Source: Bacteroidetes bacterium HGW-Bacteroidetes-16
Lineage (GTDB): Bacteria; Bacteroidota; Bacteroidia; Bacteroidales; F082
DNA length: 64,000 bases
Reading direction: 5' to 3'
Assembly: GCA_002840975.1 (NCBI GenBank)
Contig: PHDN01000002.1
Location: 1 to 64,000, forward strand
In this document: piece after piece, positions 17,082 to 25,869 of the stretch
How the letters are laid out: the number at the start of each line of letters is the position of its first letter
Position numbering within the stretch: the stretch's first letter is position 1
Made by a program: the position numbers and the translations under genes
The notes under the pieces: model-generated
The model's database searches: none
What the model was told of the DNA's origin: nothing
What the model saw: the letters and a program-made list of their open reading frames with translations, nothing else

Positions 17082-18371
17082 TTAGTCCTTCAACCCGGTT
17101 ATTACTCCGTATTTTTCGCCCATTAGTAAATGAGGATAAGATTGCCCGTTATCCGGTGTTTTTGAAGTTTCCAAAACAAATCCGGCATCCTTCTGAAAGA
17201 TCATTACAAAATCAGAACCTCCAAACAGGAAATATCCAAGCATATCTCCCTTATTTACACGTGTGCCAACGGTAATATTCGTCTCCCAATTTACCGAACA
17301 CACCTGCGACATCCCAATTGGAAGCAATGCCACCAATCCGAAATCTTCTGTGTCAATAATCACGCAACCCCTTGTTTCGATTGCCTGCCAACCCGGAATT
17401 GAATCATTCAGCATGTATCTTTCATTTGCTGCATCCCAGGTAATTATGCCACCAACAGCTTCTTCATCATTAATAATTCTAACCTCCTTGATTATGCCGC
17501 CTACCGGAAAATGGTAGCGGTGATAATCCTGTACGTTAAGAAAAGTGTGCGTTAAAGTACCTTCGGCAAATTCATTTTCGTACTGGCTGTCTTCGCCAAT
17601 TAATTTTACAACCGAAATTAAGGTTCCCGATTTAATGGGCACACCATCTTTTTCGACAACATTAGAATTGATATCAATTTGCCATTCACCTTCGGGTTCA
17701 GCGTCTGCCGGTGATACAACAATGGTTTTGTCGTCGGGGGAAGCAATCGGCCGTTTATCCGGCGATTTGAGATACCTCGAAAAAAACCGGTTAAACGAGT
17801 TCCAGTTTGAAGGATCTTCGTACCAATCGTTCGACAAACCAAACCGATCATCAGCCAATGCCATTTGATAATATTCGTCTTTCCACGACTCCGGTGTGTT
17901 GAGATACAAGCCCCATGCTTTATTGAAACTTACCAGCCAATCGGTGTAAGGCGTCACATACTGAAGTGAGTTATGATACAACCCCAGGCCCTCAAGCTCG
18001 GTAAGCGGCTGGTCGTTGATGAAATAGAAATAATCCAGGCTCTGATCAATCTTATCATACAACAAAGGGTAGGGCGTGCCCGGAAGAATGGTCCAGGGCA
18101 TGCAGGTTTCTGCCCATGTAACAAATTCATAGTATTCTTCGAGCGTTTGCGCCGGATTTGTGTTTTTATCCGGATTCACCATCTTTGCCTGATCAATAGA
18201 CTTGACTAAAAGCGATTTTATGTTCTGATTGCTTTCAACAATGCCGATCAACTCCAATGTTTTATCTCCATAAGTGGGAGTATTGGACGAATCGTCGCGT
18301 TTACAGGATGTCAGAACCGTTGTAATGACCAAAAAACACAGAACAATCAAAAGGTGTAACGACTTTTTCAT
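17082..18371 (-). CDS. Lipoprotein of phosphatidylserine decarboxylase / PsiD family
   Basis: Exported protein of 429 residues. The signal peptide ends in the lipobox VLTSC (Cys23). The middle region (SFNKAWGLYLNTPESW, then NSFNRFFSRYLK) matches the N-terminal domain of PsiD-like decarboxylases and the FFxR motif of phosphatidylserine decarboxylases. The C-terminal domain has VSPADA, the YHRYHFPV histidine block and LFGGSDFVMIF, where GGS stands in place of the LGST self-cleavage motif: the Gly-Ser pair that yields the pyruvoyl group is kept. Normal PSD enzymes are inner-membrane and this one is periplasmic or surface-anchored, so a different amine substrate is likely. It stands alone with its own promoter. 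Confidence 0.85.
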   Translation of the reverse strand: MKKSLHLLIVLCFLVITTVLTSCKRDDSSNTPTYGDKTLELIGIVESNQNIKSLLVKSIDQAKMVNPDKNTNPAQTLEEYYEFVTWAETCMPWTILPGTPYPLLYDKIDQSLDYFYFINDQPLTELEGLGLYHNSLQYVTPYTDWLVSFNKAWGLYLNTPESWKDEYYQMALADDRFGLSNDWYEDPSNWNSFNRFFSRYLKSPDKRPIASPDDKTIVVSPADAEPEGEWQIDINSNVVEKDGVPIKSGTLISVVKLIGEDSQYENEFAEGTLTHTFLNVQDYHRYHFPVGGIIKEVRIINDEEAVGGIITWDAANERYMLNDSIPGWQAIETRGCVIIDTEDFGLVALLPIGMSQVCSVNWETNITVGTRVNKGDMLGYFLFGGSDFVMIFQKDAGFVLETSKTPDNGQSYPHLLMGEKYGVITGLKD

Positions 18372-18781
18372 AACCTGATTTTATTTTAGATTTTTACAAT
18401 ACACAAATATAGGTTTTAATGGATTATGAATTTTTTTGGGGACTCTTTTTCATTAATCATCACCCACTGGCGTACGAATGGTTCGCATGCCATTAAATAC
18501 AACAATTTGTAAGTCAATAAAACAAATGCTGGTTCAATTCTGGCAACCGGGCTATGTTTTGTTAAAAGTCTGATAAAGCGATAGTTGATACAGGTTGTGG
18601 TTATTGGTAAAGGCAAGCGTTGGAAAAAAACGCGCACCAGAGATTTTGTTAAAGAAGTGTGTTGTCACGCGTAACGCTATCGCTAAATACGCGCCAGAGT
18701 TGGGTGTTTTTTTGTCACTTCGAACCCTATCAGCGAAAGATTGATAAGGCCGAATATTATGCAATGCTTAATTCCTGCCAG
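18372..18781. other. Intergenic region without recognisable gene
   Basis: 410 bp between the decarboxylase start and the end of the DUF5777 gene. Apart from the promoter box at 18404-18411 and a short direct repeat (GCGC-CCAGAG near 18630 and 18693) nothing is recognised. Short frames on both strands show no domain. Confidence 0.4.
18404..18411 (-). promoter_or_regulatory. -7 box of the decarboxylase gene
   Basis: TATATTTG on the minus strand matches TAnnTTTG and lies 32 bp before the ATG at 18371. No TTG at 19 bp upstream. Confidence 0.4.
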
Positions 18782-19684
18782 CTACTCCCCCAGGAATTTC
18801 TTCGGTTTTTTGATGGTAAAGGTACGGCTGATGTTAAAGCCGATGTGGATATCGCCGTTCCACCATTTTCCTGATGTGCGGCTGATGAAATGATGTTCGA
18901 TGATGCCTTCGGCATTGGTTAGATACAACTGAAAAACATGACCGCCGGTTTCGATGTCAAACCCGATGGAGAATGGATCGGTGTATTGCTTTCGCGTTTG
19001 TTCCGAGATGATGTAATAGTATTCGAGGTTGATGCTTACACGCTTGCTGATCTTGAACCTCCCCCCGGCACCCATCGAAAATACATTGTTGTCGTCTTCG
19101 TTCGTTTCAACCAGGTTGTAATGAATGTGGGTGGGCACCAACTGAAGTGAAACCCCCGGGCTGAACTTACGCGCGATGATCAGCAAATTGGCAAACGACA
19201 TACGCGACGAAAAATAATTTGTCCTGTCGGGCTCCGACCATTTGATGGCGCTGATGCCCATGCTGCCGAAGTAATCAACTGAAAAAGGCATTCTGCGGAG
19301 GCCGGTGCTTTGGCGAAGCATTTTCACTTTCAACCACCCGTCGTATGTTTTTTGATACGATGAGCGTCCGATACCAATGGCAAGCCAGTCGTTAATTCCA
19401 TACTGAAAACCAAGCCTGGTGTTGGCCTGATCCAGTCCGAAAAAATCGTACCCGCCGCTGTTTACCGCACCGAAGCGATGTTGTACGTTAAAGATCAGGT
19501 TACCGTTCGGCGGATTTTCCACTGATTGACCCAGCACCAACAAGGTGGTTTTGAAAGTTGCCATAGTATAGTCGATTGTGGGGTCTTTCTCATCAAGCAA
19601 ATCCATCAAATCATTATCCTGTGAAACAAGTGACCATGGTATAAGCAGCAACACCGCTACAACAATATTTGTATTCCATTTCAT
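18782..19684 (-). CDS. DUF5777 family beta-barrel protein
   Basis: Outer-membrane protein of 300 residues with signal peptide (1-21). The sequence fits DUF5777: the early ATFKTTLLVLGQSVENPPNG segment, FNVQHRFGAVNSGGYDFFGLDQANTRLGFQYGI, and alternating strands through to the C-terminus. In Bacteroidota DUF5777 genes regularly accompany YceI and cytochrome genes, as here, where it is last in a six-gene minus-strand operon (from 24858). It may be an outer-membrane pore or docking protein for the exported redox proteins; this is inference from context. Confidence 0.8.
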   Translation of the reverse strand: MKWNTNIVVAVLLLIPWSLVSQDNDLMDLLDEKDPTIDYTMATFKTTLLVLGQSVENPPNGNLIFNVQHRFGAVNSGGYDFFGLDQANTRLGFQYGINDWLAIGIGRSSYQKTYDGWLKVKMLRQSTGLRRMPFSVDYFGSMGISAIKWSEPDRTNYFSSRMSFANLLIIARKFSPGVSLQLVPTHIHYNLVETNEDDNNVFSMGAGGRFKISKRVSINLEYYYIISEQTRKQYTDPFSIGFDIETGGHVFQLYLTNAEGIIEHHFISRTSGKWWNGDIHIGFNISRTFTIKKPKKFLGE

Positions 19685-19707
19685 GAATCTGTTTTTTTAC
19701 TTCGTGA

Positions 19708-20262
19708 TTACTTCTTGAGTTCTTTTAACACGATGTCAACATGAATGTCAATTTCATCGGCAATTTTACCTGCAACGGCCCCGGGAATACTGATGTTGTA
19801 ATCGGCAATCAGAATGTTAAACTTCGTCATACCCAGGATCACATCCTTTTTCACCTCAAAGGTACCGGTGGCACCTACATTGTTGGTTTGGTTATGGATG
19901 GTTAACTTACCAGTAACCTGTGCATTATAGGTGCCCGGTGTAGTAAAATTAATGGCTTCAAGGTTAGTTACTTTACCCTGGAAAGTTGCATTCGGGTATT
20001 TGTCGCTCTCAACATAGTTTTCGTTAAAATGCTCCTGCATCAGGGCTTTCTCAAAAATAAACGACTTCATCAATACCTTAAACACCATCTCGCCGGTTTC
20101 AATATCCAATACGGCATTTACCTGGTTGTTATGGGCTTCGATGGTTTCGAGCGGCGCTTCCGAATGAAACCAGATGTGCCCTGTTTTGGTGATATAACGC
20201 TGGCCGTAGGTGGTAGCCGATAAAAAGAGTATGATCGCAAATGTTAATTTGATTGATTTCAT
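19708..20262 (-). CDS. YceI family protein (first copy)
   Basis: Periplasmic lipocalin-like protein of 184 residues with signal peptide (1-20). YceI signatures are seen: TKTGHIWFHSEAPLETIEAHN, SFIFEKALMQEHFNENYVESDKYPNATFQG, and IHNQTNNVGATGTF. The family binds polyisoprenoids or similar lipids in its barrel. A second YceI gene, differing in sequence, lies at 29568-30128 with the LytS/LytTR genes. The two share the layout MQEHFNENYVESDKYPNATFQGK versus QQEHFYENYMEVDKYPYSTFQ, so they are paralogues. It sits between the OB-fold gene and DUF5777. Confidence 0.9.
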   Translation of the reverse strand: MKSIKLTFAIILFLSATTYGQRYITKTGHIWFHSEAPLETIEAHNNQVNAVLDIETGEMVFKVLMKSFIFEKALMQEHFNENYVESDKYPNATFQGKVTNLEAINFTTPGTYNAQVTGKLTIHNQTNNVGATGTFEVKKDVILGMTKFNILIADYNISIPGAVAGKIADEIDIHVDIVLKELKK

Positions 20263-20272
20263 GATATTTAAT

Positions 20273-20707
20273 TTATTTAGTTATTAATGAACATTGTTCC
20301 ATGATCACATCGGTTCCGTTGTAACCGGTACAATGTCCCTTGATTGAGATAGTTTCTGAATGGTCAAGCTCTTTGACCTGGCTGTGATGGTTTGGCAACA
20401 AGGTACAGCGAATTCCTTCATCGCCGAACATGCCACTACCAAAAGCAAACGCAACGATAACCGTTGAATCGGTGGTTTCTATCGATGAGGGAACACCTTC
20501 CACCTGGATCACCTTATCAAGGTACTTTTTTGATTCTTCGGAACCGTTCGCATAATGCTTGTAAAAGGCTTCGGCTGACAAGGTATAATCTGCCGTTGCA
20601 TTTTCATAATCGCGGTGTGGTTTGTTGTAAACGAAAAACCAAACGTAGATGGCTGCTAAGATTCCCAGCACGGCCAAAACTGCTCCTATTTTCAGTATTT
20701 TTTTCAT
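20273..20707 (-). CDS. tRNA_anti-like OB-fold exported protein
   Basis: Protein of 144 residues with one N-terminal membrane anchor (about 5-28) and a short linker. The rest is an OB-fold of the tRNA_anti-like type (LDKVIQVEGVPSSIETTDSTVIVAFAFG, then IRCTLLP and SETISIKGHCTGYNGTDVIMEQCSLI). This family is typically found next to YceI and cytochrome genes in Bacteroidota, as here. It should face the periplasm. No enzyme activity is known for it. Confidence 0.85.
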   Translation of the reverse strand: MKKILKIGAVLAVLGILAAIYVWFFVYNKPHRDYENATADYTLSAEAFYKHYANGSEESKKYLDKVIQVEGVPSSIETTDSTVIVAFAFGSGMFGDEGIRCTLLPNHHSQVKELDHSETISIKGHCTGYNGTDVIMEQCSLITK

Positions 20708-20752
20708 GGTATTCTGTTTTTAAGTTGATCGGGTAAATTCAAGTGGCCAAAT

Positions 20753-21139
20753 TTAATTGTCGGCAGAACCTGCATTGACCCAAATTTCTATCTTCTGTAT
20801 ATCACAGTCGGATAGTTTGCCGCCGCCTTTTGGCATGGGCGACCATCCGTCTTCGTGACGTATTGCACTCAGCAGGCTCCCGTTTTTTGCGGCAGCTGCT
20901 ATTGCACTGTAATCCGACAGGGAGATGTTTCCCGATGGGAATTGGCCACCATGGCACGAAATGCAGTTGGTATTGATGATGGGCCATACCGTATTGGCAT
21001 AGGTAACATTGTTGGTGTCGCATGCGGGGGCCTGTGGGTACAAATCTTCCACGTTATCATTGTAACACGACTGCATTAGTATAACGATGCCTGCAAAAAC
21101 CATCGTTTTCAGGACTGTATTAATTATTCGGTGTTCCAT
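20753..21139 (-). CDS. Monoheme c-type cytochrome lipoprotein
   Basis: Exported protein of 128 residues. The signal ends in MQSC (lipobox-like). One cytochrome domain follows: NCISCHGGQ is the CxxCH heme site, and the PMPKGG segment about 50 residues later supplies the likely axial Met. The domain ends in IQKIEIWVNAG. It has the same build (CDTnNVTY start, CxxCH, PMPK, end W-x-x-x-G) as units 1, 2 and 4 of the larger cytochrome beside it, so the two come from duplication. Its start overlaps that gene's end by 20 bp. It would carry electrons in the periplasm or at the surface. Confidence 0.85.
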   Translation of the reverse strand: MEHRIINTVLKTMVFAGIVILMQSCYNDNVEDLYPQAPACDTNNVTYANTVWPIINTNCISCHGGQFPSGNISLSDYSAIAAAAKNGSLLSAIRHEDGWSPMPKGGGKLSDCDIQKIEIWVNAGSADN

Positions 21140-22400
21140 CTTCTATCCAAATTCGTATTTGATCTATTTTACAATCTGACAATTGCGGTGCGTTGCGTGG
21201 CATGGGCACAAAGCCGGGATCGTGGTTTACGGCACCAAAAAGCTTTCCGTTGTTGGCCTGCACTACCACCGCGCTGTAATCGGTCAGCGAAAAACCACCC
21301 GAAGGTTGCGGACCACTATGACATCCCAGGCAGTTCAGTTCAACAATCGGCCAGATGGTACCCGAGAAGGTAACATTGGTGGTATCGCAATCCTCCTCGC
21401 ATGCATTGTTGAGTGCTCCCTGCTCAATCCATTTTTTGATTTTGTTCTTTTGTTCCAACGAAAGTGGGTTGGCCGGCGGCGGTGGCATCCTGTCGTCGGG
21501 GTCATCATCGGTTATTTTCTCATACAGGTCGCTGTTGCCGGGATCGAATGGCTTAATATCGCCATATTCGATGATTGAAGCGTAGTCCACCAAAAGCACT
21601 TCCTGTTCGCCGGTAAGTTGATCATGGCAACCTGTTGTGGCACAAGTGGAGATGATGAGTGGCAATATCTCGTTCTGAAAATATACCGTATCCGGGTCAC
21701 AGGGGTCTTCATTGCCACCACCGGGATCGGTAAACGTGGTGTCGCGCACCCAAATACCAATTTGTGTCAACGAACAATCATCAAGCATATTGCCGTCTTT
21801 GGGCATAGGCACATATCCGGTTTCGTGGTGCAATGCTCCCAGCAGTGCGCCGTTTTCGGCTACCAAAGCCACATGGTCGTAGTTGGTAAAATCAAGGTTG
21901 CCCGTGGGCGCGGCACCCGAATGGCAGTCAAAACATTTTGCCTGCAGAATGGGCAACACTGTTCCATTGTAAGTTACATTTGTGGTATCACAATCAACAG
22001 CGGTAAAGCTCGTATCGCGGGCCCATAGCTCAATTTTCCTGATATCGCATGCTGATAGTTTGTTACCATCTTTAGGCATGGGATAATAACCTTGATAATG
22101 ATTAATGGCTCCAATGAGTGATCCGCTGTTGACAATGGCAGCCAGGTGATCGAAGTTGGACAGGTCGAGCCCGTACTTTGGATTGGCACCGCTGTGGCAT
22201 GTCAGGCAGTTGTCCTGAAAAATGGGCAGTACGCTACCATAGAAGGTAACATTCGCCGTATCGCAAACCGTGGTATCCGGATCTGGCGGCACAGGCTCGC
22301 CCGGAAACTCGGGGTCGTGCTTACAAGCTGTCACCAGCAATAACAAATTTGCTATTGCGATGACAGCTACATAAACACTGTTGTGATGAATTGATTTCAT
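21120..22400 (-). CDS. Tetraheme c-type cytochrome lipoprotein
   Basis: Exported protein of 426 residues from the ATG at 22400 (an ATG 18 bp upstream is possible). The lipobox is LLVTAC. Four cytochrome units are in tandem. Units 1, 2 and 4 have CLTCH, CFDCH and CLGCH, each followed by PMPK or PMPR as the likely Met ligand. Unit 3 is of a different type, with a wider motif CATTGCH (CX4CH) and DRMPPPP, like the planctomycete-type cytochrome domains. Each unit begins with CDTxNVT. The function is probably multistep electron transfer outside the inner membrane; the partner is unknown. Confidence 0.88.
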   Translation of the reverse strand: MKSIHHNSVYVAVIAIANLLLLVTACKHDPEFPGEPVPPDPDTTVCDTANVTFYGSVLPIFQDNCLTCHSGANPKYGLDLSNFDHLAAIVNSGSLIGAINHYQGYYPMPKDGNKLSACDIRKIELWARDTSFTAVDCDTTNVTYNGTVLPILQAKCFDCHSGAAPTGNLDFTNYDHVALVAENGALLGALHHETGYVPMPKDGNMLDDCSLTQIGIWVRDTTFTDPGGGNEDPCDPDTVYFQNEILPLIISTCATTGCHDQLTGEQEVLLVDYASIIEYGDIKPFDPGNSDLYEKITDDDPDDRMPPPPANPLSLEQKNKIKKWIEQGALNNACEEDCDTTNVTFSGTIWPIVELNCLGCHSGPQPSGGFSLTDYSAVVVQANNGKLFGAVNHDPGFVPMPRNAPQLSDCKIDQIRIWIEDGTPNN

Positions 22401-22455
22401 GTAGGTTTGAGTATGCATTATTTAAACTTTCAAATCAGAACTTTCAGGCACCACA

Positions 22456-24858
22456 TCAGTGCCAGATAATTATTTTTGTCGTAGCACTCCTGTTTCCTGT
22501 AGTGATCCTCACGAAGTAAAAACCATTTTCCAGCAAAGAAACATCAAAATGGTGTAACTGGCTTTTCACTTGTGACACTATTTCTTTTTCCAGCACCACC
22601 TTACCGGTAAGGTTGAGCAGTTGTATACTGTAATCATCGCCGCTTTCGTCCAATTTCAGGTTTACCGTTTGACTGGCAGGGTTAGGATAGAGCCTTGCCC
22701 CCATCTCCGACAAAGGATCATCAATACCCAAAAAGTTATTTGTGGCGATGTTCGACAACGAATTAATGGATCCACGTGTGGTGGGGTTGCATCCATTGGC
22801 GTTAATTACCTCAATATAATAAAACACTTCTCCGGTGGGTGCATCAATGTCGGTATATGAATTAAAACTGGAGGAGATGGTGGCGATCATTTCGTAAGTA
22901 GTACCATCAAAACTACGGTAAATATTGTATGAAGGAAACGTAAAGCCTTTATAATCATTCCAGATGAGGTTCCACGAATTGCTTACTCCCTTGTTAATGG
23001 AAAGGTGGATGGTTTGGTGCAAGGCACCCATCGGATAGACATTTCCCTCTGTATCTGAAAAGCCAAGCTTGTAACGGTACGATTTAATGGCAGGATTTGA
23101 ATTGGCATCAGTAAATATGGATAGGCTGTCATAGCCAATCGTGCCAATTGGCAGGTAAATGTTTGATTCATCCGATTCTTTGTAAATAATAAAGTTGCTA
23201 ATCAGTTCACTTGCCGGTTTTTCCCATATCACGATGTTGTTGTTCGTTGCGCTGTCAACCGAAACGATACAGATTGGTGTATCGGGGAAGGACCGAACGC
23301 TAAACAAACCACTGGTGTCGCTTACAAAATCGTAATAGGTGTCTCTTACCCTGATCAGATACTGATCTGATTCCAATTGTGGTGTGGTCCAATCCATACT
23401 CCCTTCGCCTGCTTCCATGGTTGCATATCCCAGATAGTTCCAGGATTGGCCGTTGTCGGCGGAATAGTCAACCACAACATAGTAAGCGTTGAGGTTATCG
23501 TAGGTCCACGAGATGGTGTAAACCGAATCGGTATTCCATATTTCGCCGCCAACAGGGTTGTTGAGAGTGATGACCGGTGTTGCCATCAATACGAAACGAT
23601 TGCTTATTCCAAATTGTGTAGCATCCGAAGCATCAGACACGCGCACCAGGCAACTATCGGAAGGTGTGCCCGAAAGTGTCCAGTTGTACCAGCCTGCCGA
23701 GGCATCAATATTTTCGGCAACATTCACCCAGCTTTCTCCAAAGTCGGTGGATAAGTCAATGTTTACCTGGTTTAAATCCGGTGCCCACCAGTTAATCCAA
23801 ATCTCCTCCATAATATAAAACTGCTGGTCTTCCCAGGGATTGTACATAATTACGGGTGGAACAAAAATATGGAAAGGCTGATCGCTGACATCGAGCACAA
23901 TACCATACTCGGGATCAACCAGCCTGACGAGCGCACTGTCAGTAGAGGAATAAGGCACATAAATGTTCACCGATCCCCCCGTCGCCTCACCATAACCATA
24001 GCCAAGGTATTCCCAGTTTTGACCCCCGTCGTCAGAAAATTCAATGTATAAATAATAGGGCAGGTTGGTACCTGACCATGAAACCGTTTCGGGGCTGTTG
24101 TAATTCCAGGTTTCGCCCCCGTTGGGTGAAATAATGGTTGCTGTTGGCACCTCAATCAGCGAGAATGTGGCACTCAATCCGTAATCGGCAGGGTTGTTTG
24201 CATCAGCCACCTTGATCATACATTGGTCGGAAAGCGTAGAGGGAGTTGACCATACAAGGTCAGATTGAGTGTAAGATGATGCAATCTGTGTCCATGCGGC
24301 TCCCCCGTCAATGGTGTAATACACATCGAAAGTATCAAAGAAATAGCTATACCACGAAAGGGTTACATCAACACCGGCATATACCCCCTGGCCATTGAAT
24401 GGCGTGTAAAAGTATATCGGGTTTTGAATAATCGCAAACACGCTGTCGCTTTCATCGGAAATTGTCGCATCGTTGTAAAGCGATATTCTGACGAGTCCGG
24501 TTTGTGTCTCATACAAATTGTTGATAAATGTCAGCTCACTGGTGCTGTCAGTGGCAGGTACATAAGCGATGTAATACCAGTAATTGCCTCCATCTTCTGA
24601 GAACTCGATGTATAGGTCGGCATAATCACCATTGAGCTGCCACTGAATGGTTTGTGAGGTGTGCGACATCCAGGTTTCGCCACCGTTAGGAGAAAGGAGG
24701 GTGAGTGTTTGTGCCGGTGATATGGCTGTAAATGAAAGCAAAAGACCGATCAACAGCATCAACTTAGCGGAAAAGGTTTTTACGTTTGAAACCTGGTCAA
24801 ATCTGAGCGCATGCCTGGTTTCTTTTTTTGTGGTGTGTGTTGCATAAATAGTTTCCAT
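22456..24858 (-). CDS. T9SS-exported protein with Ig-like PNGGE repeats
   Basis: First gene of the redox operon, 800 residues. A 32-residue N-terminal extension precedes the hydrophobic signal segment (MLLIGLLLSFTAISPAQ); start at Met33 (24762) is an alternative. Five tandem Ig-like units of about 95 residues follow. Units 1, 3 and 5 carry SPNGGETW or NPVGGEIW and match the Kre9/KNH-like beta-sandwich; units 2 and 4 are more diverged. A fibronectin-like region comes next (about 560-710). The last 75 residues are a T9SS sorting domain (LYPNPASQTVNLKL, then ENGFYFVRITTG). No catalytic site is seen. It is likely a surface adhesin or scaffold for the cytochromes. Confidence 0.85.
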   Translation of the reverse strand: METIYATHTTKKETRHALRFDQVSNVKTFSAKLMLLIGLLLSFTAISPAQTLTLLSPNGGETWMSHTSQTIQWQLNGDYADLYIEFSEDGGNYWYYIAYVPATDSTSELTFINNLYETQTGLVRISLYNDATISDESDSVFAIIQNPIYFYTPFNGQGVYAGVDVTLSWYSYFFDTFDVYYTIDGGAAWTQIASSYTQSDLVWSTPSTLSDQCMIKVADANNPADYGLSATFSLIEVPTATIISPNGGETWNYNSPETVSWSGTNLPYYLYIEFSDDGGQNWEYLGYGYGEATGGSVNIYVPYSSTDSALVRLVDPEYGIVLDVSDQPFHIFVPPVIMYNPWEDQQFYIMEEIWINWWAPDLNQVNIDLSTDFGESWVNVAENIDASAGWYNWTLSGTPSDSCLVRVSDASDATQFGISNRFVLMATPVITLNNPVGGEIWNTDSVYTISWTYDNLNAYYVVVDYSADNGQSWNYLGYATMEAGEGSMDWTTPQLESDQYLIRVRDTYYDFVSDTSGLFSVRSFPDTPICIVSVDSATNNNIVIWEKPASELISNFIIYKESDESNIYLPIGTIGYDSLSIFTDANSNPAIKSYRYKLGFSDTEGNVYPMGALHQTIHLSINKGVSNSWNLIWNDYKGFTFPSYNIYRSFDGTTYEMIATISSSFNSYTDIDAPTGEVFYYIEVINANGCNPTTRGSINSLSNIATNNFLGIDDPLSEMGARLYPNPASQTVNLKLDESGDDYSIQLLNLTGKVVLEKEIVSQVKSQLHHFDVSLLENGFYFVRITTGNRSATTKIIIWH

Positions 24859-25055
24859 GTCTTAGATTTTTTAATTTTTGATTGGTGCAAAAATGTATGC
24901 AATCAGGTGATTAAAAAAAAGAAACATGCCGAATGGGGATATTTTCATGCTGAACCGGTAAATTCAATAGCTGAATACTTTTGCAGTTGAACGGGTTGAA
25001 GCTGTTGAAAGGCTTGAATGGAGTAGAATCAGCTAAAAGAGTTAAAATGTAATAG

Positions 25056-25869
25056 GGTATCCGATCATCTCCCGTAAGTAATAATTAGCTTTGATTGATA
25101 AAATATCCAACAAATACCTGGAAATTAGGGAATATATCTGATCGACTTGCAGTCGGCAAAAGCCAGACTGCAATGGATGTCCAATAAATACATTTATTGT
25201 AGATGAATAAAACACAATAAATTCCATTCCTTGCAGCTTGGCTTTAGCCAACTGCAAAAAAAAGTTCCTTCTGCTTTAGTAACAGTTAGTTACAGAAAAC
25301 GACACAAGGATAGAAATATAGAGAATAGATTTCAATTGTTGGGCAGTCGGCTAAAGCCAGACTGCAATGGATGTCCAATAAATACATTCATTGTAGATGA
25401 ATAAAACACAATAAATTCCATTCCTTGCAGCTTGGCTTTAGCCAACTGCAAAAAAAAAGTTCCTTATGTTTTAGTAACAGTTAGTTACAGAAAACGACAC
25501 AAGGATAGAAAAATAGAGAATAGATTTCAATTGTTGGGCAGTCGGCTAAAGCCAGAATGCAATGTATGTCCAATAAATACATTCATTGTAGATGAATAAA
25601 ACTAAATAGAGTTTATGATCGTCACACATAAAATTGCAAATCAACAGGTACAGAGTACTGCTAATATTTATTGAAAGACAAGAACACACTTTTTAAGGTG
25701 CAGCGTACCGTCCTATTTTCCCGTTTGTTTAAACGTATAATCAATATTGCGGTGCTGCCTAAATACAGAATATACTTGTATGCAGCTCCACCCATTGATT
25801 AATGAGTCCGGTTTAAAAAGGTGAATCATGAAAAACACTGAAAATCAGCACGGGAGATGATCGGATACC
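25056..25869. mobile_element. 814-bp segment bounded by 20-bp perfect inverted repeats
   Basis: GGTATCCGATCATCTCCCGT at 25056-25075 is exactly the reverse complement of 25850-25869. A 9-bp direct repeat TAAAATGTA lies just outside each end (25043-25051 and 25873-25881). No transposase or recombinase is inside, so it is either a non-autonomous (MITE-like) element or an invertible segment. It sits 50 bp after the LytTR stop and 197 bp before the T9SS/cytochrome operon. Confidence 0.65.
25149..25601. repeat. Tandem 195-bp repeats with REP-like hairpins
   Basis: Units start at 25149, 25343 and 25538 (periods 194 and 195 bp); the third is cut at about 25601. Each full unit has two complementary arms of about 30 bp containing GGCTAAAGCC or GGCTTTAGCC (25149-25177 with 25223-25255; 25343-25371 with 25417-25449), so it can fold as a long hairpin with a loop of about 45 nt. 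This looks like REP/BIME-type repeats. No RAYT transposase gene is in the window. Confidence 0.8.

Noticed and set aside
18552-18764. 70-codon minus-strand frame between the decarboxylase and DUF5777 genes
   Set aside because: No family pattern, overlapping frames of similar size nearby and no promoter or start context.
25042-25257. 71-codon frame in the repeat block
   Set aside because: It reads through the inverted repeat and tandem repeat arms, so it follows from repeat composition.
25056-25869. CRISPR array reading of the tandem repeats
   Set aside because: Repeats are 195 bp, head to tail without spacers, and there are no cas genes.
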